This document shows, one piece after another, positions 33,126-41,878 of a stretch of 64,000 nucleotides of DNA. Origin of the DNA: Aquincolibacterium sp964606385. GTDB lineage: Bacteria > Omnitrophota > Omnitrophia > Omnitrophales > Aquincolibacteriaceae. The notes below the pieces were generated by a model. The model did not search any database, had not been told where the DNA came from, and saw only the letters and a program-made list of their open reading frames with translations. The position numbers and the translations under genes were made by a program. The stretch spans positions 1-64,000 of the forward strand of contig CAZSFZ010000008.1 of assembly GCA_964606385.1 (NCBI GenBank), in the 5' to 3' direction. How positions within the stretch are numbered: position 1 is the first letter of the stretch; each line of letters opens with the position of its first letter.

Positions 33126-33797
33126 ATTACGCTCCGAAAAGCTGAAGTACTGGTTTTCCCCGATAATGATGTGGTCCAGGATCCGGACGGAAATGGTCTG
33201 ACAGGCCGCTTTGATCTTTTGCGTGATCTCATAATCCTCCCGGCTTGGTTCGACTTTCCCCGACGGATGATTATGGACCAACACCAGATTGGAAGCGTGA
33301 AATTCAAGGGCGGCCTTGACGATCTCCCGAGGATGGACCGCCGCCTCATCGATCGTTCCGTAAAAAAGATCCCGTTCCCCCAAAATACGGAGCGCCTTAT
33401 CCAGAAAAAGGACTTTGAATATCTCTCTTTTCTGGTCCCGTAAGGCGGCGGAAAGATAATCCGTCACCGCCTGCGGGCTTCTCACAAAATTCTGCCCGAT
33501 CATCTTCTCCCGGAGCTGCCGGAGACCGATCTCCCGGACCGCCAGGATCATGCAAGCCTTGGCGGGTCCCAAACCTTTCACGCTCTGAAACACCGCCGGG
33601 GTTTGAGAAAGGATCCCCCTTAAGCCGCCAAACCGGACAAGCAGGTCCCGCGAAAAAGTGACCACATCCTGACCCCGGGTTCCTTTCCCAAAAAGGACCG
33701 CCAAGAGCTCCGCGTCGGACAGCACGTGAGCCCCCTTCTGCATCATCTTTTCCCTCGGCCTTTCCGCCTCAGGCCAATCACGAATGCTTTTGATCAT
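33117..33797 (-). CDS. radC: RadC-family JAMM/MPN+ protein
   Basis: A 226-residue protein with an N-terminal helix-hairpin-helix-like part (RPREKMMQKGAHVLSDAELLAVLFGKG, VKGLGPAKACMILAVREIG) and a C-terminal JAMM domain with the metal motif LVHNHPSGKVEPSREDYEIT. Despite its name, the family has no proven repair role; a DNA-associated metalloprotease or nuclease-like function is suspected. Full length for the family. Its 3' end overlaps the HAD gene on the other strand. Confidence 0.95.
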   Translation of the reverse strand: MIKSIRDWPEAERPREKMMQKGAHVLSDAELLAVLFGKGTRGQDVVTFSRDLLVRFGGLRGILSQTPAVFQSVKGLGPAKACMILAVREIGLRQLREKMIGQNFVRSPQAVTDYLSAALRDQKREIFKVLFLDKALRILGERDLFYGTIDEAAVHPREIVKAALEFHASNLVLVHNHPSGKVEPSREDYEITQKIKAACQTISVRILDHIIIGENQYFSFSERNSL

Positions 33798-33803
33798 GAG
33801 GTT

Positions 33804-33831
33804 ATGATATTAATATTATGAATAAAATCAA
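33804..33831 (-). promoter_or_regulatory. Possible promoter for radC (would give a near-leaderless mRNA)
   Basis: On the minus strand TTGATT, 16 bases, TATCAT, ending six bases before the ATG of radC. A start point 6-8 bases after the -10 would fall at the start codon. The region is very AT-rich, so chance matches are common. Confidence 0.25.
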
Positions 33832-33922
33832 TAACTTATTTTAATATTCAAATCGAATACTATTGCCAGTCAGATTTTCTGTAAGGAAAAACATGAGGCT
33901 TTCTACAAAAGGAAGGGCTGGA

Positions 33923-35233
33923 TCAGCGCCGCGACTGCGTCGTTATTTGCCGCTGGGTCTCGGCGATCGCTTCGTCAAGATAGCGGTATTTCCGGGAAGA
34001 CACCTTTTTTGCTTTTTGGAATGCTCCCAAAGCGACCTCCGGTTGATTTAAATTCCGATAGATACATCCCAAAGTCCAATAGGCCATGTAATTATGGGGA
34101 TCCACGTTTAGAGCCTCATCGACCAGTTTTTTCGCCTGGGAATAATCTTCGAGCTGATTGTGGGCATAGGCCAGCTCGATCAGGAGAACGGGATCCGAAA
34201 AACCCCTCGAGCGTTTTTGTCCCTGTTCAAGCGTCAGGCGGTATTGATTCAAAGCTTCCGAGACACGTCCTTGCTTCCTGTAAATATCTCCCAGATCGTT
34301 ATGAACATTCGGATAGTCCTCCCTGAGGCGTATCACGTTCAAAAATTCGTTAGCCGCCTTTTCCAACATGCCCTGATCTCTATAAACCGCGGCTAGATTG
34401 TGCAGCCGTTCCACATTGTTGGGGTCAGACGCATAAGCTTTTTCAAGATAGGGTATCGCCTGACCATACCGTTCAAGGTTCATATAGGCCAAGCCAAGGT
34501 TATTACATACCGCCGGATCACTTGGATGGATCGATAAGGCGGTCTTGTAACGCTCAATGGATAATTCGAAATTATTGTTCCCGAAATAAAGATCTCCCAG
34601 TGCGCTATGGGCTAAATAGAACTTGGGATCAATGCGTATCGCGGCAAGCAAATGATTTTGGACTTGATCATATTCCAATTCTTCATCATAGGATAACGCC
34701 GTCAGATAATGCATTTGCGCCGAATCAGGATCGGCGGCGATAGCATCGTTGAACAGCTTTTGCGCCTTCAATTTGTCACCCGCTTGGAAAGCGCTCACCC
34801 CCTCTTCCTGAAAATAAGCGGCAGAAGCCTCTTGCTTCATTTTTATGATCTCTGGATTATCAGGAATTGCCGCATCTGCTCTCTGCAACAGGTCCATCGA
34901 TTCCTTTAAAGCGCCTCTTTCCAGATAGAGATCTGCCAGCTCTAAATATGCCCGAACAAACTTCGGGTCCCTTTCAAGCGTCTTTTTATATTCTTCCACT
35001 GCCTGAGCCTTTAAGTCTTCATCCATATAGGAATTTGCCAAGACGTAATGGGCAGAAGCCAGAGGGATCACTTTGAATATCTCCCGTGTCACCTCCACAC
35101 ACTTTTTATGCCATGGATGAGTATTTCGCTCAGCCAAAGACATTTCATGGAATTCGAGCCAGATCTTCTGGCCCCAAAAAAGAATTCCCAAGAGGGCCGC
35201 CACAAGAACAAGGGTTCTGAGGATTTTTTTCAT
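33923..35233 (-). CDS. Membrane-anchored TPR-repeat protein
   Basis: A 436-residue protein when started at ATG 35233, which overlaps the tsaE stop by four bases. Basic start and one membrane span (about 4-21, LRTLVLVAALLGILFWG), then about ten tetratricopeptide repeats, for example HSALGDLYFGNNNFELSIERYKTALSI... and NLGLAYMNLERYGQAIPYLEKAYASDP. TPR arrays mediate protein-protein contacts; this one would lie outside the inner membrane. No partner can be named from the context of housekeeping genes. Confidence 0.9.
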   Translation of the reverse strand: MKKILRTLVLVAALLGILFWGQKIWLEFHEMSLAERNTHPWHKKCVEVTREIFKVIPLASAHYVLANSYMDEDLKAQAVEEYKKTLERDPKFVRAYLELADLYLERGALKESMDLLQRADAAIPDNPEIIKMKQEASAAYFQEEGVSAFQAGDKLKAQKLFNDAIAADPDSAQMHYLTALSYDEELEYDQVQNHLLAAIRIDPKFYLAHSALGDLYFGNNNFELSIERYKTALSIHPSDPAVCNNLGLAYMNLERYGQAIPYLEKAYASDPNNVERLHNLAAVYRDQGMLEKAANEFLNVIRLREDYPNVHNDLGDIYRKQGRVSEALNQYRLTLEQGQKRSRGFSDPVLLIELAYAHNQLEDYSQAKKLVDEALNVDPHNYMAYWTLGCIYRNLNQPEVALGAFQKAKKVSSRKYRYLDEAIAETQRQITTQSRR

Positions 35234-35661
35234 AGGGACACCCCCGTGATCCGCCTTTGCAGAATATCCAGAATCTCGAAACGGATATGGCGGGCATGAG
35301 GCGGGATGAGATGTTTGGCCTTCTCCGCCCATTCGACACAGGTGATCGCGGCGGGATCATTCACGAAATCCTCGAACCCGATATTTTCCAGCTCCTCCGT
35401 GGAATCGAGCCTGTAGCAATCAAAATGATAAAGTGGAACTTTGGATCTATAGACATGCATCAGAACGAATGTCGGGCTTTTCACCTGTTCGGGATTTTTC
35501 AATCCCAATCCCCCTGCAAGACCTTTAATAAAAGTGGTTTTCCCGCTGCCTAATTGCCCTTCCAGGCAGAGCACGGAACCGGGCTTCAATCTTTTGGCGA
35601 ATTTCTTGGCGAGATCGATCGTTTCCTGGACCGACGAGGTAACAACGGTTTTATTTTTCAT
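35230..35661 (-). CDS. tsaE: tRNA threonylcarbamoyladenosine biosynthesis ATPase TsaE
   Basis: A 143-residue P-loop protein: Walker A LEGQLGSGKTTFIKGLAGGLG near residue 33, switch-like SPTFVLMHVY, HFDCYRLDS and the CVEWAEKAK block characteristic of TsaE. It drives the TsaBD complex in making the universal t6A modification of tRNA. Two bases after thiL and coupled to the TPR gene; tsaB/tsaD are not in the window. Confidence 0.95.
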   Translation of the reverse strand: MKNKTVVTSSVQETIDLAKKFAKRLKPGSVLCLEGQLGSGKTTFIKGLAGGLGLKNPEQVKSPTFVLMHVYRSKVPLYHFDCYRLDSTEELENIGFEDFVNDPAAITCVEWAEKAKHLIPPHARHIRFEILDILQRRITGVSL

Positions 35662-35662
35662 C

Positions 35663-36595
35663 TTAAAAATGCGAGTATCCGGTTTTTGACAGTTTAGGCG
35701 CTAAAACAGTTCTCCCCTTTTTCATCCATCGGATCACAGGCTTCTTCCCCTCGATTTTGCCAATCCAAGAAAGCGGCACCTTAGAAAATCGCTTCTTCCA
35801 GGCTCTTTCAAGCATAAGCTTTTGTCGTAATGAAACCGTAAATAAAAGCTCAAAATCCTCACCATCAGAAAGCGCTCGTTTTAACGCCTGGGCACTATTG
35901 CCTCGCGAAAGCTTTTTTGCGTCTGAGGAAACCGGTATTTTGTCCAGATCCAGGACAGCTCCAACTTTCGAGGCCTGGAGAATATGCATGAAATCCTGAA
36001 CAAGTCCGTCTGAAATATCGATCATGGAATTCACGAATTTGCCGCCGGCAAGAAATTCGCCTTCCTTTACACGCGGCGAAAAATCATAGTGCTTCCGAAG
36101 GATCGATCCTCCTAGCGTCCCCGTCACCCCAATCCAATCCCCTACTTTTGCTCCGGCGCGGGCAATAACTTGATGCGGCCTGGCCTCGCCAAAGATCGCC
36201 ACGCTTGCGAAGAATTCCTTGGATGTTGAAAAATCACCGCCAACACATGCAACGCCATATTCCCTCGCAATCTTCAGCAGACCGTCGTAAAAACGCTTCA
36301 ACCAAGCGGTCGAAATATATTTAGGCTTTCCGATCGTGATCACGAACGCCGTAGGCTTGGCGCCCATCGCCGCAAGGTCACTTAGATTGATCGTGAGGGC
36401 TTTTCGAGCGATCTTTTCGGGGGACAACTTTTTTAAGACAAAATCTACACCCTCGACGATTACATCCGTCGACACGACCAGATGCCTTTTTTTTGCGATG
36501 CTTAGCACCGCCGCATCATCCCCGATCCCAACCGAAACCTGTCTGCTACTGGAGATTTTCTTTTTTAGATAATCGATAAACGAAAATTCGTTCAT
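35663..36595 (-). CDS. thiL: Thiamine-monophosphate kinase
   Basis: A 310-residue enzyme of the PurM/ThiL fold phosphorylating thiamine phosphate to thiamine diphosphate. Signatures: VGIGDDAAVLS, VVSTDVIVEGVDF, RKALTINLSDLAAMGAKPTAF, GGDFSTSKEFFASVAIFGEA, MIDISDGLVQDF and LSDGEDFELLFTVS. Expected length. It precedes tsaE by two bases; no other thiamine genes are near. Confidence 0.95.
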   Translation of the reverse strand: MNEFSFIDYLKKKISSSRQVSVGIGDDAAVLSIAKKRHLVVSTDVIVEGVDFVLKKLSPEKIARKALTINLSDLAAMGAKPTAFVITIGKPKYISTAWLKRFYDGLLKIAREYGVACVGGDFSTSKEFFASVAIFGEARPHQVIARAGAKVGDWIGVTGTLGGSILRKHYDFSPRVKEGEFLAGGKFVNSMIDISDGLVQDFMHILQASKVGAVLDLDKIPVSSDAKKLSRGNSAQALKRALSDGEDFELLFTVSLRQKLMLERAWKKRFSKVPLSWIGKIEGKKPVIRWMKKGRTVLAPKLSKTGYSHF

Positions 36596-36681
36596 TGTTT
36601 TTATCCGCGCATATTTTTTTCATAAAAACCATGCGAACAGACTGAACACTTTGCAATGCATACCAAACAAAATTATGCGGA

Positions 36682-36948
36682 CTAGACCTTCCCTGAGAAC
36701 TCATCCAAAAATGACCGCAGCCATCCTTTGCCTTTTTCCGAGGGAATTTCATCTAATGCTTTCCGGTACTGCCACAAATCCCAAACCAAAAGAAGCATAG
36801 AACCCACAAAAAGCAACCACCACCATGACAGACGCGAACGAAAAAGGCTAAAAATTAGCATTCCTCCCGTTCCCAAAACAAGACCCAAAGCATAAAGCGC
36901 GAGCGCCCAATAAAAACTTTTTTTCTCTGCTGGTTTGCTTTTGTTCAT
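36682..36948 (-). CDS. Small two-span membrane protein
   Basis: An 88-residue protein with two hydrophobic segments (about 14-36 FYWALALYALGLVLGTGGML and about 42-60 SWWWLLFVGSMLLLVWDLW) and a charged tail. Not recognised. It lies between mtnA and thiL in the same direction with short gaps, and its composition is that of a real membrane protein. Confidence 0.6.
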   Translation of the reverse strand: MNKSKPAEKKSFYWALALYALGLVLGTGGMLIFSLFRSRLSWWWLLFVGSMLLLVWDLWQYRKALDEIPSEKGKGWLRSFLDEFSGKV

Positions 36949-36977
36949 ATTTCTTGGTTTACCGTGAAAATTACTCT

Positions 36978-38039
36978 TTACGCTTCGAGAAGTTTTTTTA
37001 TCTTTTTAATCGACCCCTTAAATGGCAGCTTCAGAACACCAGCTTCGGTGATGATGCCGGAGATGTATTGGTGCGGCGTCACGTCGAAGGAGGGATTAAA
37101 GATCTTCATCCCCTTAGGCGCAAGACGCTTGCCGTTCATCTCGGCCACCTCACAATGCGGCCGTTCTTCGATCGGGATATCTTTTCCCGTTTTCGCTTTG
37201 AGATCAAAAGTCGTACTTGGTGCCGCAATATAAAATGGGATCTTATGCACATGAGCCAACACAGCCACGCCATAAGTACCGATCTTATTGGCCGTATCAC
37301 CGTTCATCGCGATGCGATCAGCGCCGACCACCACCCCATCGATCTTACCGGCTCGCATAAGACTCGCTGCCATATTGTCGCAGATCAGGGTCGACGGAAT
37401 TTTACTTTTGTGAAGTTCCCAGGCCGTGAGGCGCGCACCTTGCAGGAGCGGACGCGTTTCATCCGCGTAAACAAAGAACGGGATTCTTTTTTCTTTCATC
37501 GCGTAAAATACGGCAAGTGCCGTTCCGTATCCCGAAGTCGCCAACCCGCCGGCATTGCAATGGGTCAGGATGCGCGAACCCGGCTTAAAAAGCTTCGCGC
37601 CATATTGCCCGATCTTCCGGCATATCCGGATATCGTCCTCATGGATCGATATGGCTTCCTGAAGAACAAGCTTCTTCAGATGCGAGACTTCTTTATCACG
37701 ATGCATGGCGGTGCAGGCCAGGATCCTTTCCAGCGCATAGGCAAGATTGCGAGCCGTCGGCCGCGATGAATCAAGGTATTGAGATTCCGAAAGAAGTTTC
37801 TGAAAAAAGGCGTGTCGGTTCCCCCGGAATGAATGGATCCCGAGATAAAGGCCATAACCGGCCGCAATGCCGATCGCGGGTGCTCCCCGTACGACCATGG
37901 TCCGGATCGCTTTCCAAACAGCTTGGGAACTCCGGCACGGAACCCAAATTTCACAGGTAGGCAGTTTCCTCTGGTCTAAGAGGTAAAGGGTGTTTTTTGA
38001 GAAACGAATCGGCGAAAAAGGGACTTTTAGTTTTGTCAT
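36978..38039 (-). CDS. mtnA: S-methyl-5-thioribose-1-phosphate isomerase
   Basis: A 353-residue eIF2B-alpha-like isomerase of the methionine salvage pathway, converting methylthioribose-1-phosphate to the ribulose form. It has VRGAPAIGIAAGYGLYLG, ILTHCNAGGLATSGYGTAL with the catalytic Cys, and GADRIAMNGDTANKIGTYG with the catalytic Asp. A CCGGAG ribosome site precedes the ATG. No other salvage gene (mtnB, mtnP) is nearby, so the pathway may be partial or scattered. Confidence 0.95.
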   Translation of the reverse strand: MTKLKVPFSPIRFSKNTLYLLDQRKLPTCEIWVPCRSSQAVWKAIRTMVVRGAPAIGIAAGYGLYLGIHSFRGNRHAFFQKLLSESQYLDSSRPTARNLAYALERILACTAMHRDKEVSHLKKLVLQEAISIHEDDIRICRKIGQYGAKLFKPGSRILTHCNAGGLATSGYGTALAVFYAMKEKRIPFFVYADETRPLLQGARLTAWELHKSKIPSTLICDNMAASLMRAGKIDGVVVGADRIAMNGDTANKIGTYGVAVLAHVHKIPFYIAAPSTTFDLKAKTGKDIPIEERPHCEVAEMNGKRLAPKGMKIFNPSFDVTPHQYISGIITEAGVLKLPFKGSIKKIKKLLEA

Positions 38040-38117
38040 AGAGGCTCCGGGTGAATTAGATGATGCCGTATGATAGGCCCACGAAAGCTATCGAACAACA
38101 AAAACAAAGGATCGTCT

Positions 38118-38888
38118 TTATTTCATTCCAAAAAGAGCGCGGGCATTGGACGTGGTCAGATCCGCGACCTGTTCTAAACTCATGCCCTGGAGCTTCGCGG
38201 CACATTCCGCCGTCTCGACCATATAAAGAGGTTCATTGCGCTTTCCGCGCACCGATTGGGGCGCAAGATAAGGGCCGTCGGTTTCAAGAAGAAGCCGATC
38301 TTTAGGACAAGCAGCGCAGGCCTCGCGCAGCGCATCGTTCTTTTTGTAGGTCAGGGCCCCGCCAAACGCCACATAAAAACCGAGTTCAAGAAATTGTTTC
38401 ATTGTTTCCGCATTCGAGGAAAAACAGTGCAATGCGCCGCGGTAGGGCACATTCGAAAAATCTTTGAGAATCCGCGACAGATCGTCGTACGCGTCACGAC
38501 AGTGGATGATGATCGGTTTCTTGTATTGCCGGTACCATTCAAGAAAGATCTGCAGCAATTTTTGCTGCACATCCCGCGGCGAATGGTCATGAAAATAATC
38601 CAGGCCGACCTCCCCGATGGCCAACACTCTGGGATGCTGGAGAAGCTTTTCAAGCTCTAAAAGATCCCCGGCATTTGCAGCCTTGGTTTCATGAGGGTGA
38701 TAACCGATCGCGGCATAAACTTCCGGATATTGCTCCGCGACAGCGATCGCTTTCCGGGAATCCTCTAGATCGGTGCCGATATTCAAAAAACGCGTGATCC
38801 CGCCCTTAATCGCCCGCTGAATGACCTCGGAAAGATCCGCTTCATAGGGAGGGAAATGCAGGTGGATGTGGGTGTCCGTGAGGTTCAT
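38118..38888 (-). CDS. tatD: TatD-family metal-dependent hydrolase/DNase
   Basis: A 256-residue TIM-barrel amidohydrolase-type protein. It has DTHIHLHFPPYEADL at the start (HxH metal pair), GIHPH-type GYHPHETK, AIGEVGLDYFHDHSP, PIIIHCRDAYDDL, GALHCFSS and LLLETDGPYLAPQ. Family members act as 3'-5' nucleases or D-aminoacyl-tRNA hydrolases. Its start overlaps the metG stop by four bases, a common arrangement. Confidence 0.95.
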   Translation of the reverse strand: MNLTDTHIHLHFPPYEADLSEVIQRAIKGGITRFLNIGTDLEDSRKAIAVAEQYPEVYAAIGYHPHETKAANAGDLLELEKLLQHPRVLAIGEVGLDYFHDHSPRDVQQKLLQIFLEWYRQYKKPIIIHCRDAYDDLSRILKDFSNVPYRGALHCFSSNAETMKQFLELGFYVAFGGALTYKKNDALREACAACPKDRLLLETDGPYLAPQSVRGKRNEPLYMVETAECAAKLQGMSLEQVADLTTSNARALFGMK

Positions 38889-40414
38889 GACACCTTCTCA
38901 TCGAGGCGCGGGAAAAGCGGATCTCCTTTTTCAATAGCGGTGCCCGGCACAACGAGGGTTTTGCCGAACTCCGCGGCCGTACATACTTTTTCAGGAGCCT
39001 TGATCTTTAATCTCGTCAGGATCTTCGCGGCGGTATCCGGCATGAAGGCTTGAAGCAGGACCGCGGCATGCGCGACGCTATCAGCCAGATTAAAAAGCAC
39101 GTCCCCGAGTTCTTCTTTTTTTGACGGATCTTTGGCAAGCGCCCAGGGTTTTGTTTCTTCGACAAATTGGTTGGCCCGCGTAATGACCGCCCAGATCTTC
39201 GCAACGGCCTCGCGAGGCTCATAATTTATAACCGCTTGAGAAACGCCCTCCCATAACTCGAGCGGCGCATAAAAACGATGGGGTTTTATCCCCTGCGGAA
39301 TCTTCCCTTCGAAATATTTCTCGATCATGGAAGCGGTCCGGTGCCATAGATTCCCGAGGCCGTTCGCGAGATCGCTCGAATAGCGTTCGACCAAAAGATC
39401 TTCCGAATAAGTCCCATCCAGCCCAAGCGTTACTTCATTCAGGAGAAAATAGCGCAAGACATCGCTTGAGTATTTTTGAACGATCGCGATCGGGTCCACG
39501 ACATTCCCGGCTGACTTCGACATCTTCGCCCCGCCGATCCGCCACCATCCGTGCGCGAACACAAGCCTCGGCATCTCGACTCCCATAGCTTTAAGCATGA
39601 TGGGCCAGAACACGGCATGCTGGCGCAAAATATCTTTCCCGACAAGATGGAGGTCCGCAGGCCAAAGCGATTTGAATTTCTTTTCGTCTATAAGATAACC
39701 GGCTCCCGTGATGTAATTGAGGAGCGCGTCAAACCAGACATAGATCACATGGTCTTTCGATCCAGGGTATTCGATCCCCCACGTAAGGCGCGCTTTAGGA
39801 CGCGTGATACAAAGGTCCTCGAGCGGTTCTTTCAGGAATCCGAGCACCTCATTCTTGCGGTATTCCGGCCGGATAAAATCCGGGTGTTGGTGGATATAAT
39901 CGATGAGCCACTGCTGGTAAGTGGACATCTTGAAGAAATAGTTCTCTTCTTCGAGACGGTCCACGGCGCGGCCGCAATCGGGACATTTCCCTTCCCTGAG
40001 CTGCAATTCCGTCCAAAACGATTCGCAGGGCGTGCAATACCAGCCGTGATAGGAGGCCTTATAGATGTCGCCTTTCGCCTCGAGCTCACTTAAAACTTTT
40101 TGGACCGTTTTTTTATGGTAATCATCCGTCGTGCGGATGAAATGGTCGTATTGGATCCCGAGAACACGCCAAAGCTCCTTGAACTGCGGCACGATCTCAT
40201 CCACGAAGGCCTTCGGGTCCTTCCCCTGCTCCAATGCGGCTTTCTGAACCTTGATCCCGTGCTCGTCCGTCCCGGTGATATAAAAAACCTTCTCGCCGAT
40301 CATCCGGTGAAAACGCGCGAACGTGTCGCACAAAATACTCGTATAGGCGTGGCCGATATGAGGCTTGCCGTTCACATAATAGATCGGCGTGGTCAGGTAG
40401 TAGGTCTTGGTCAT
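38885..40414 (-). CDS. metG: Methionyl-tRNA synthetase
   Basis: A 509-residue class I synthetase. The N-terminal region has YYVNGKPHIGHAYTSILCDTFARF (HIGH motif) and the connective peptide has two Cys pairs (CTPCESFW, CPDCGRAVDRL) for one zinc. KMSKSAGNVVDP is the KMSKS loop near residue 300. The C-terminal anticodon-binding helix bundle is present but the optional tRNA-binding OB domain is not, giving a short form. Coupled at both ends (ATGA overlaps) to the delta-prime-like gene and tatD. Confidence 0.97.
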   Translation of the reverse strand: MTKTYYLTTPIYYVNGKPHIGHAYTSILCDTFARFHRMIGEKVFYITGTDEHGIKVQKAALEQGKDPKAFVDEIVPQFKELWRVLGIQYDHFIRTTDDYHKKTVQKVLSELEAKGDIYKASYHGWYCTPCESFWTELQLREGKCPDCGRAVDRLEEENYFFKMSTYQQWLIDYIHQHPDFIRPEYRKNEVLGFLKEPLEDLCITRPKARLTWGIEYPGSKDHVIYVWFDALLNYITGAGYLIDEKKFKSLWPADLHLVGKDILRQHAVFWPIMLKAMGVEMPRLVFAHGWWRIGGAKMSKSAGNVVDPIAIVQKYSSDVLRYFLLNEVTLGLDGTYSEDLLVERYSSDLANGLGNLWHRTASMIEKYFEGKIPQGIKPHRFYAPLELWEGVSQAVINYEPREAVAKIWAVITRANQFVEETKPWALAKDPSKKEELGDVLFNLADSVAHAAVLLQAFMPDTAAKILTRLKIKAPEKVCTAAEFGKTLVVPGTAIEKGDPLFPRLDEKVS

Positions 40415-41277
40415 ACAGAAACCGCTTTCTGGGACGGAAAAAGACGCGCGAGCCGTATGGCTAGCCGCGTCGCCATGAGTTTCTGATTCACGTTCATATC
40501 CAGAGCCGCCTTGGAATCATAGAGAAGATCCATGGCATCCAGCCAGCGGTTTGCCTCTTGAGCATTCGCGTTCTCCGCGGAGGTCAGCTGATAGAGCTTT
40601 TCCCTTGTCACAGTCATCAAGCCATCAAGTTTTTGCTTCACTTCATCGCGGGGCAAGGTGGGATAAGTCTCAAACACCTCACGAACCGGAAGGGCCTCGA
40701 GCCTTCCCGCGCCGCTCGAAGCCATGGGGGATGCCATCGGCATCAGGCGGATCTCGAACGAACGCGACAGGATCGTTTCCAGAAGATTATTTTTATTCTC
40801 CGTCAAAAGACAAAAAACCGTTTTCTTGGGCGGCTCTTCAAGCGTTTTTAAAAAAGCGTTGGCGGCCACCTCCTGCATCCGTTCGGCATTCGGAATGATG
40901 CAGATCTTCCAGGAACCTTCGAAAGGTTTCATGCCGGCCCACTGGATCGTTTCGCGGACTGCTTCGATCTTTATCGACCGCTCGCTGAGGTCCTCGCCAA
41001 GCCAACGCACATCCGGATAACCGTGTTTCCATATCCGCTGCAAAAACACCTGATCTTTAGAATGAAAAAGTTTCGGATCGGCGCTCTCGAGCGCGTAGGC
41101 GAATGCGACCGCAAATTCTTCTTTAAGGTCCGCGCTATGACGCTCGCCGCCCATCTCAGCTGATTCCGCATCCTCACCGCATCCACAGAAAACATAGGAG
41201 GACGCGACCCGCCCTTCCCGGATATGGGACTCAAGGATGCGCGCGGCCAGTTTCTGGGTATTATTAGCCAAAAACAT
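40411..41277 (-). CDS. holB: DNA polymerase III delta-prime subunit-like clamp-loader protein
   Basis: A 288-residue protein with start chosen at ATG 41277 (MFLANNTQKLAARIL), just inside the tmk end; the open frame reaches further upstream, but that part overlaps tmk. It has the AAA+ clamp-loader pattern IIPNAERMQEVAANAFLKTLEEPPKKTVFCLLTENKNNLLETILSR, including the Leu-Lys-Thr-Leu-Glu-Glu-Pro-Pro box. The SRC motif reads SRS, and the region where Walker A would lie (VFCGCGEDAESAE) is not a P-loop, as in delta-prime. Position after tmk is typical of holB. Confidence 0.88.
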   Translation of the reverse strand: MFLANNTQKLAARILESHIREGRVASSYVFCGCGEDAESAEMGGERHSADLKEEFAVAFAYALESADPKLFHSKDQVFLQRIWKHGYPDVRWLGEDLSERSIKIEAVRETIQWAGMKPFEGSWKICIIPNAERMQEVAANAFLKTLEEPPKKTVFCLLTENKNNLLETILSRSFEIRLMPMASPMASSGAGRLEALPVREVFETYPTLPRDEVKQKLDGLMTVTREKLYQLTSAENANAQEANRWLDAMDLLYDSKAALDMNVNQKLMATRLAIRLARLFPSQKAVSV

Positions 41278-41878
41278 GCTCAAGCCTTTCCCGGACTTTT
41301 TGACTGACCGCTTCCACGGGTTTGCTAGTATCAAGCACGACCATCCGACGCGGCTCCTTTTTTGCGAGAGCAAGAAATCCGCGCCGCACCCGCTCATGAA
41401 AGCTCAAGGCCTCGCACTCGATCCTGTCATGCCGGCCCCCGCGTTTCAGCCCGCGCGTGATATCCACATCCAGAACAAACGTCAGATTCGGCTTCAAAGC
41501 TCCGCGAACAAGTTTGCTGGCCTCCTCGATCGCTTCGAGAGACAGATTGCGTCCATACCCCTGGTAGGCACGCGTCGAATCCTCGAACCGGTCGCAAATC
41601 ACAACTTTTCCTTCCTTGAGCGCCGGTAACACCTTTTCATGAACAAGCTGCGCCCGGGCCGCGAGATAAAGCATCAGCTCCGTCACTCGCGACATTTCCT
41701 TGTTGTTTTTATCGAGCAAAACCGTCCGGATCGCCTCGCTGATAGAAGTCCCGCCCGGTTCGCGGAGCATTACGACCGAATAGCCTTTCTTTTTCAAAAA
41801 ACCCACGGCGTTCTTGATCTGAGTGCTCTTCCCCGCCCCTTCCGCGCCCTCAAATGTGATGAAGTATCCCTTTTTCAC
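41264..41878 (-). CDS. tmk: Thymidylate kinase
   Basis: A 204-residue dTMP kinase: P-loop FEGAEGAGKSTQIKN near residue 8, LREPGGTSISEAIR (DR/E-type), CDRFEDSTRAYQGYGR and a LID-like segment GRHDRIECEALSFHERVRRG. GTG start at 41878, overlapping the cysS stop by four bases (GTGA). Expected length. Confidence 0.96.
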   Translation of the reverse strand: MKKGYFITFEGAEGAGKSTQIKNAVGFLKKKGYSVVMLREPGGTSISEAIRTVLLDKNNKEMSRVTELMLYLAARAQLVHEKVLPALKEGKVVICDRFEDSTRAYQGYGRNLSLEAIEEASKLVRGALKPNLTFVLDVDITRGLKRGGRHDRIECEALSFHERVRRGFLALAKKEPRRMVVLDTSKPVEAVSQKVRERLEHVFG